This document shows, piece after piece, positions 4,305-7,028 of a DNA stretch of 7,028 nucleotides. Source of the DNA: Lentzea sp. (lineage in GTDB: Bacteria > Actinomycetota > Actinomycetes > Mycobacteriales > Pseudonocardiaceae). Location of the stretch: positions 1 to 7,028 of the forward strand of contig JASLAV010000424.1 of the NCBI GenBank assembly GCA_030146905.1, given 5' to 3'. Under the pieces are notes generated by a model that worked only from the letters and a program-made list of their open reading frames with translations, had not been told where the DNA came from and did not search any database. Positions within the stretch are counted from its first letter, which is position 1. Each line of letters starts with the position of its first letter. Both the position numbers and the translations under genes were made by a program.

Positions 4305-5543
4305 CTACGCCGATGCGCGGTGCCAGGCCACGGCCTGCGCGTCCGTGAGCAGCGCGACCTGGTCGACGACGACGCGAAGCCTTGCGGCGTCCGAGGAAGC
4401 GGCCTCGAAGAGCGGGCGGAACGCGGGGTCGAGCAACTCCGGCCGCTCCACCAGACGGGTGACGAGGCCGGTGATCAGCTCGCGTTGCTCCGCCTGCATG
4501 GCGAGACGGGCGGGATCGCTCATCACGTACCGGACGGCCATCGCCTTGAGCAGCGCCACCTCCGCGGCGACCTGGCGCGGGACCTCCAGCGACGCGTTGT
4601 AGCGCGTGAGGTCGCCATCGCCGTGCACCTCGCGGGTCGCGGTGACGGCGGCGGAGGCGAAGCGGCCGACCAGCTCACTGGTGAGGTTCTTCAACGCCAC
4701 CTGCGCGCCGAGCGACCCGTCGTACTCGTGCTCCGTCCAGTACGCGATCACCGGCAGCGTGAGCAGCTCCTCCGCGGTGGCCTCGAGCGTCGCCACGGAC
4801 TCGTCGGAGAACGTCTTGGCGGCGAGCGAGGCGATGGCGGCGCGTTCGTCGGAACGGGCCAGCGCGCCGAGGCTGATCCGGTGGGCCAGCACGCCGTCCT
4901 CGACGTCGTGCACCGAGTACGCCACGTCGTCGGACCAGTCCATCACCTGCGCCTCTATGCACCGTTCACGGTCCGGCGCGCCCTGGCGCATCCACTCGAA
5001 CACCTCGACGTCGTCGGAGTACACGCCGAACTTCACGATGCCCGGTGTGCGCGTCCACGGGTACTTCGTCGACGCGTCGAGCACCGCGCGCGTGAGGTTC
5101 AGCCCGCACGCGGACTTGGGCTCCAGCCGGGCGAGGATGCGGAACGTCTGCGCGTTGCCCTCGAAACCGCCGCACGGGCCCGCGAGCTCGTTCAACGCCC
5201 TCTCGCCGTTGTGGCCGAACGGCGGATGGCCGATGTCGTGCGCTAGACCGGCGGTGTCGACGATGTCCGGGTCGCAGCCCAGCTCCTCACCGATGCCGCG
5301 GCCGATCTGGGCGACCTCCAGCGAGTGCGTCAGGCGCGTGCGCGGCACACCGGTGACCTCGGAGCCCTCGCCGGGGCCGACGACCTGCGTCTTGCCCGCG
5401 AGCCTGCGCAGCGCCGCGGAGTGCAGCACGCGGGCGCGGTCACGGGAGAACGGCGTGCGCGTGTCGGTGCGGGCACCCGGCAGCACCGCGGTCTTCGGGT
5501 CCTCGGTGAGCAGGCGCTCCGCGTCGTGACCGGTGTATCCCAT
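4305..5543 (-). CDS. dgt: Deoxyguanosinetriphosphate triphosphohydrolase-like protein (dNTPase)
   Basis: This 412-residue enzyme hydrolyses dNTPs to deoxynucleoside and triphosphate, adjusting dNTP pools. The HD-domain metal ligands are visible: His73 in [15 protein letters not shown], His102-Asp103 in [14 protein letters not shown], and a later Asp in [15 protein letters not shown]. The N-terminal [27 protein letters not shown] is typical of the actinobacterial group, and the length is normal. The start is the ATG at 5543-5541 or the adjacent in-frame GTG at 5546. Both overlap the YdcF stop (5545-5543), so translation is probably coupled to that gene. The neighbour on the far side is usually dnaG, which fits a replication role, but here dnaG is separated by six other genes. 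Confidence 0.95.
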   Translation of the reverse strand: MGYTGHDAERLLTEDPKTAVLPGARTDTRTPFSRDRARVLHSAALRRLAGKTQVVGPGEGSEVTGVPRTRLTHSLEVAQIGRGIGEELGCDPDIVDTAGLAHDIGHPPFGHNGERALNELAGPCGGFEGNAQTFRILARLEPKSACGLNLTRAVLDASTKYPWTRTPGIVKFGVYSDDVEVFEWMRQGAPDRERCIEAQVMDWSDDVAYSVHDVEDGVLAHRISLGALARSDERAAIASLAAKTFSDESVATLEATAEELLTLPVIAYWTEHEYDGSLGAQVALKNLTSELVGRFASAAVTATREVHGDGDLTRYNASLEVPRQVAAEVALLKAMAVRYVMSDPARLAMQAEQRELITGLVTRLVERPELLDPAFRPLFEAASSDAARLRVVVDQVALLTDAQAVAWHRASA

Positions 5544-6217
5544 CACCCGATTTTAGGGAGGTTCAGCTCCTCGAACACGCCGGCGTGCGCCTTCATCAGG
5601 CGGTAGTACAGCAGCGCTCCGGTCTCGCGCTTGATGTAGAACCACTGCGTCTCGCGCGTCTGCACGTTCGGGCCGACGCGGGTGGGCGACGTCCACGCGC
5701 TCAGACCGGCGTCCTCGGCCATCGTGCGGGCGCGCAGCGAGTGCCACGGGTCGCTGACGATCACCGCTGTCTTGAGGTCGCGTTCCTTGGCCACCGACGC
5801 GACGGCCCGCAGCGACCCGAGGGTGTCCGCGCCCTCGCCGACCTGCAGCACCCGGTCCTCCGGCACACCGCGCTTGACCAGCCAGAGCTTGCCGACCTGG
5901 CCCTCGGTGAAGTTGTCGCCCGGCTGGCGGCCGCCGGTCGTCGCGATGTAGCCGACGACGCCCTCCTGGTAGAGGCCCAGCGCGTGCTCCAGACGGGCTT
6001 CGAGCACGTCGGACGGGACGCCGTTGTACTGGGCGGCACCGAGGACGACGGCCATGTCGGCCTTCGTCCAGTCGTCGACGCGCGCGACCTGCCAGACGCG
6101 AAACGCCGTGCCTCCGACCACGAGCACGCCGATGACCAGCGCCCCGAAGACGAGGCGCAACACGACTCGGCGAATCCTGGCGAATGGTTTCAGAGGCGTG
6201 GTCCGCACACCCCGCAT
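5543..6217 (-). CDS. YdcF/SanA-like (DUF218) membrane-anchored protein
   Basis: This 224-residue protein has a short basic N-terminus (RIRRVVLR), one membrane segment at about residues 18-39 ([16 protein letters not shown]), and then a DUF218 domain outside the membrane. Domain cues are [59 protein letters not shown] and [21 protein letters not shown]. Relatives SanA and ElyC of E. coli affect envelope barrier and peptidoglycan steps; the biochemical activity is not settled. The ATG at 6217 is chosen because the frame further upstream overlaps the opposite-strand S51 peptidase and does not look like the family. A GTG at 6208 is possible. It overlaps dgt by one to four bases, so the two form an operon. 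Confidence 0.88.
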   Translation of the reverse strand: MRGVRTTPLKPFARIRRVVLRLVFGALVIGVLVVGGTAFRVWQVARVDDWTKADMAVVLGAAQYNGVPSDVLEARLEHALGLYQEGVVGYIATTGGRQPGDNFTEGQVGKLWLVKRGVPEDRVLQVGEGADTLGSLRAVASVAKERDLKTAVIVSDPWHSLRARTMAEDAGLSAWTSPTRVGPNVQTRETQWFYIKRETGALLYYRLMKAHAGVFEELNLPKIG

Positions 6218-6223
6218 GGTCGC

Positions 6224-6238
6224 AGACCGGGCCGGTCT
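6224..6238. promoter_or_regulatory. Palindrome AGACCGG-G-CCGGTCT between divergent genes, candidate operator
   Basis: Perfect 7-bp arms around a single base lie 7 nt upstream of the YdcF-like start and 31 nt upstream of the S51 peptidase start. The position would let one DNA-binding dimer act on both divergent genes. No matching regulator gene is seen in the window. Confidence 0.4.
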
Positions 6239-6239
6239 C

Positions 6240-6267
6240 GCGTTGACGCCCCTGCGAGGATCAACGC
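6240..6267. promoter_or_regulatory. Inverted repeat GCGTTGA-N14-TCAACGC covering the S51 peptidase leader
   Basis: Perfect 7-bp arms with centres 21 bp apart end 2 nt before the ATG at 6269. The likely Shine-Dalgarno sequence GAGGA (6256-6260) lies in the loop next to the 3' arm. As DNA it may be an operator with half-sites two helical turns apart; as RNA it may be a leader hairpin presenting the ribosome binding site. Confidence 0.4.
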
Positions 6268-6268
6268 C

Positions 6269-7000
6269 ATGCCTGCCGAACAGCCCACCGTCCTCGCCAC
6301 CTCCGGAGGCTGGCGCCCCGGTCACCGCAGCGCGCTGGAGTTCAACAAGCTGATCCACTTCGCGCTGGAGCTGTCCGGTGTGGAGGGCCGCAGGCCGCGG
6401 TTCTGCCACGTCGGCACGGCGGGCGGCGACCAGCGGGCGATGAACGCGAACGTGGCGGAGGCGGGCGCGATCGCGGGTGTCGACGTCTCGTTCCTGAACC
6501 TCTTCACGATGCCGCCGACCGACGACCTCGAGAGCTTCGTGCTGTCCCACGACGTCGTGTGGGTGGGCGGCGGCTCGGTCGCGAACCTGCTCGCGGTCTG
6601 GGACGTCCACGGCCTCGGCCCGGTGTTCCGCAAGGCGTGGGAGGCAGGCGTCGTGCTCAGCGGCGTGTCGGCGGGCTCGATCTGCTGGCACGCGGGCGGC
6701 GCGACCGACTCGTTCGGCCCCGGCCTGAGGATCGTCACCAACGGCCTGGGCTTCCTGCCCTACGGCAACGGCGTGCACTACGACTCCGAGGAGCAGCGCC
6801 GCCCGAAGATCCACGAGGCGGTCGCCTCCGGCGTGCTGCCGAAGACCTACTGCACCGACGACGGCGTCGGCCTGCTCTACCGGGGCGCCGAACTCGTCGA
6901 AGCGGTGACGGAACGTCAGGGCTCTGGTGCATACGTGGTGGTCAGGGACGATTCTTCAGCAACCGCACAGGAGGAAAAGCTCGACACCAGGCTCCTGTGA
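6269..7000 (+). CDS. Peptidase S51 family protein (PepE/cyanophycinase-like)
   Basis: The 243-residue protein has the S51 fold signatures of dipeptidase E and cyanophycinase relatives, which cleave peptides with Asp-type residues. The N-terminal TVLATSGGW starts the fold, followed by DVVWVGGGSVANLLAVWDVHGL at about 95-116. The nucleophile elbow GVSAGSICW places the serine at Ser134, and the conserved histidine is in GLGFLPYGNGVHYD (His170). The protein is cytoplasmic; no signal peptide is visible. GAGGA lies 8 nt before the ATG. The gene diverges from the YdcF-like gene with 51 bp between starts. It could be a generic alpha-aspartyl dipeptidase-like enzyme; the true substrate is unknown. The last 28 bases of the window after its stop show no feature. 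Confidence 0.9.
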   Translation: MPAEQPTVLATSGGWRPGHRSALEFNKLIHFALELSGVEGRRPRFCHVGTAGGDQRAMNANVAEAGAIAGVDVSFLNLFTMPPTDDLESFVLSHDVVWVGGGSVANLLAVWDVHGLGPVFRKAWEAGVVLSGVSAGSICWHAGGATDSFGPGLRIVTNGLGFLPYGNGVHYDSEEQRRPKIHEAVASGVLPKTYCTDDGVGLLYRGAELVEAVTERQGSGAYVVVRDDSSATAQEEKLDTRLL

Positions 7001-7028
7001 GACGGACCGTTGAGGTGTGCGCTGGGCT

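Noticed and set aside
4320..5246. 308-residue plus-strand frame opposite dgt
   Set aside because: Antisense shadow of dgt, whose HD motifs are intact on the minus strand.
5541..5560. T-rich ATTTTAGGG near the YdcF/dgt junction as a terminator
   Set aside because: It lies inside the end of the YdcF-like coding sequence, no stem precedes it on either strand, and the genes overlap.
6218..6814. N-terminal extension of the YdcF-like frame to 423 residues
   Set aside because: The added part lies antisense to the S51 peptidase and has no membrane or DUF218 features; the membrane segment follows the ATG at 6217 as expected.
1..7028. CRISPR array, tRNA or rRNA gene, transposase or IS end
   Set aside because: No regularly spaced repeats, cloverleaf-like or rRNA sequence, or transposase motifs were seen on either strand.

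Overview
The window is very GC-rich, with codon third positions almost all G or C and TANNNT -10 boxes set close to start codons. This points to a high-GC actinomycete. A Pseudonocardiales-type organism is a reasonable guess, but I cannot prove it from the sequence. All assignments come from reading motifs, without database searches.

Layout. The window opens with the first 23 codons of dnaG (primase) on the minus strand (1-71). At the other end, also on the minus strand, lie a YdcF/SanA-like membrane protein (5543-6217) and dgt (dNTP triphosphohydrolase, 4305-5543), whose start and stop codons overlap. A divergent peptidase S51-like gene follows on the plus strand (6269-7000). In actinobacteria such as Mycobacterium tuberculosis, dgt lies next to dnaG. 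Here about 4.2 kb of accessory genes separates them.

The accessory block has two parts. The first is an ECF41/SigJ sigma factor (107-967, +) facing a carboxymuconolactone decarboxylase-like gene (CMD) and a SAM methyltransferase, which form a tightly packed minus-strand operon. Directly upstream of the CMD gene is an exact ECF41 promoter, TGTCACA-N16-CGTC, placed so that the transcript should begin at or near the ATG. The sigma factor, its likely promoter and its target operon are thus all visible. The second part holds an unrecognised 59-residue protein (2444-2623, +), a DUF5753-like ligand-binding domain without its usual helix-turn-helix (2620-3138, -), and a compact serpin with a mostly inhibitory-type hinge (3218-4225, -). 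The 59-residue gene and the DUF5753-like gene converge and share one CTAG for their stop codons. The serpin/DUF5753 gap carries nested inverted repeats.

Regulation. Three genes (dnaG, the 59-residue gene, the DUF5753-like gene) show TANNNT exactly 7 nt before the start codon, the geometry expected of leaderless mRNAs. Palindromes that could be operators lie in the dnaG/sigJ, CMD/small-gene and YdcF/S51 divergent regions. No tRNA, rRNA, CRISPR array, insertion sequence or convincing intrinsic terminator was seen. No stretch over 300 bases lacks a gene.
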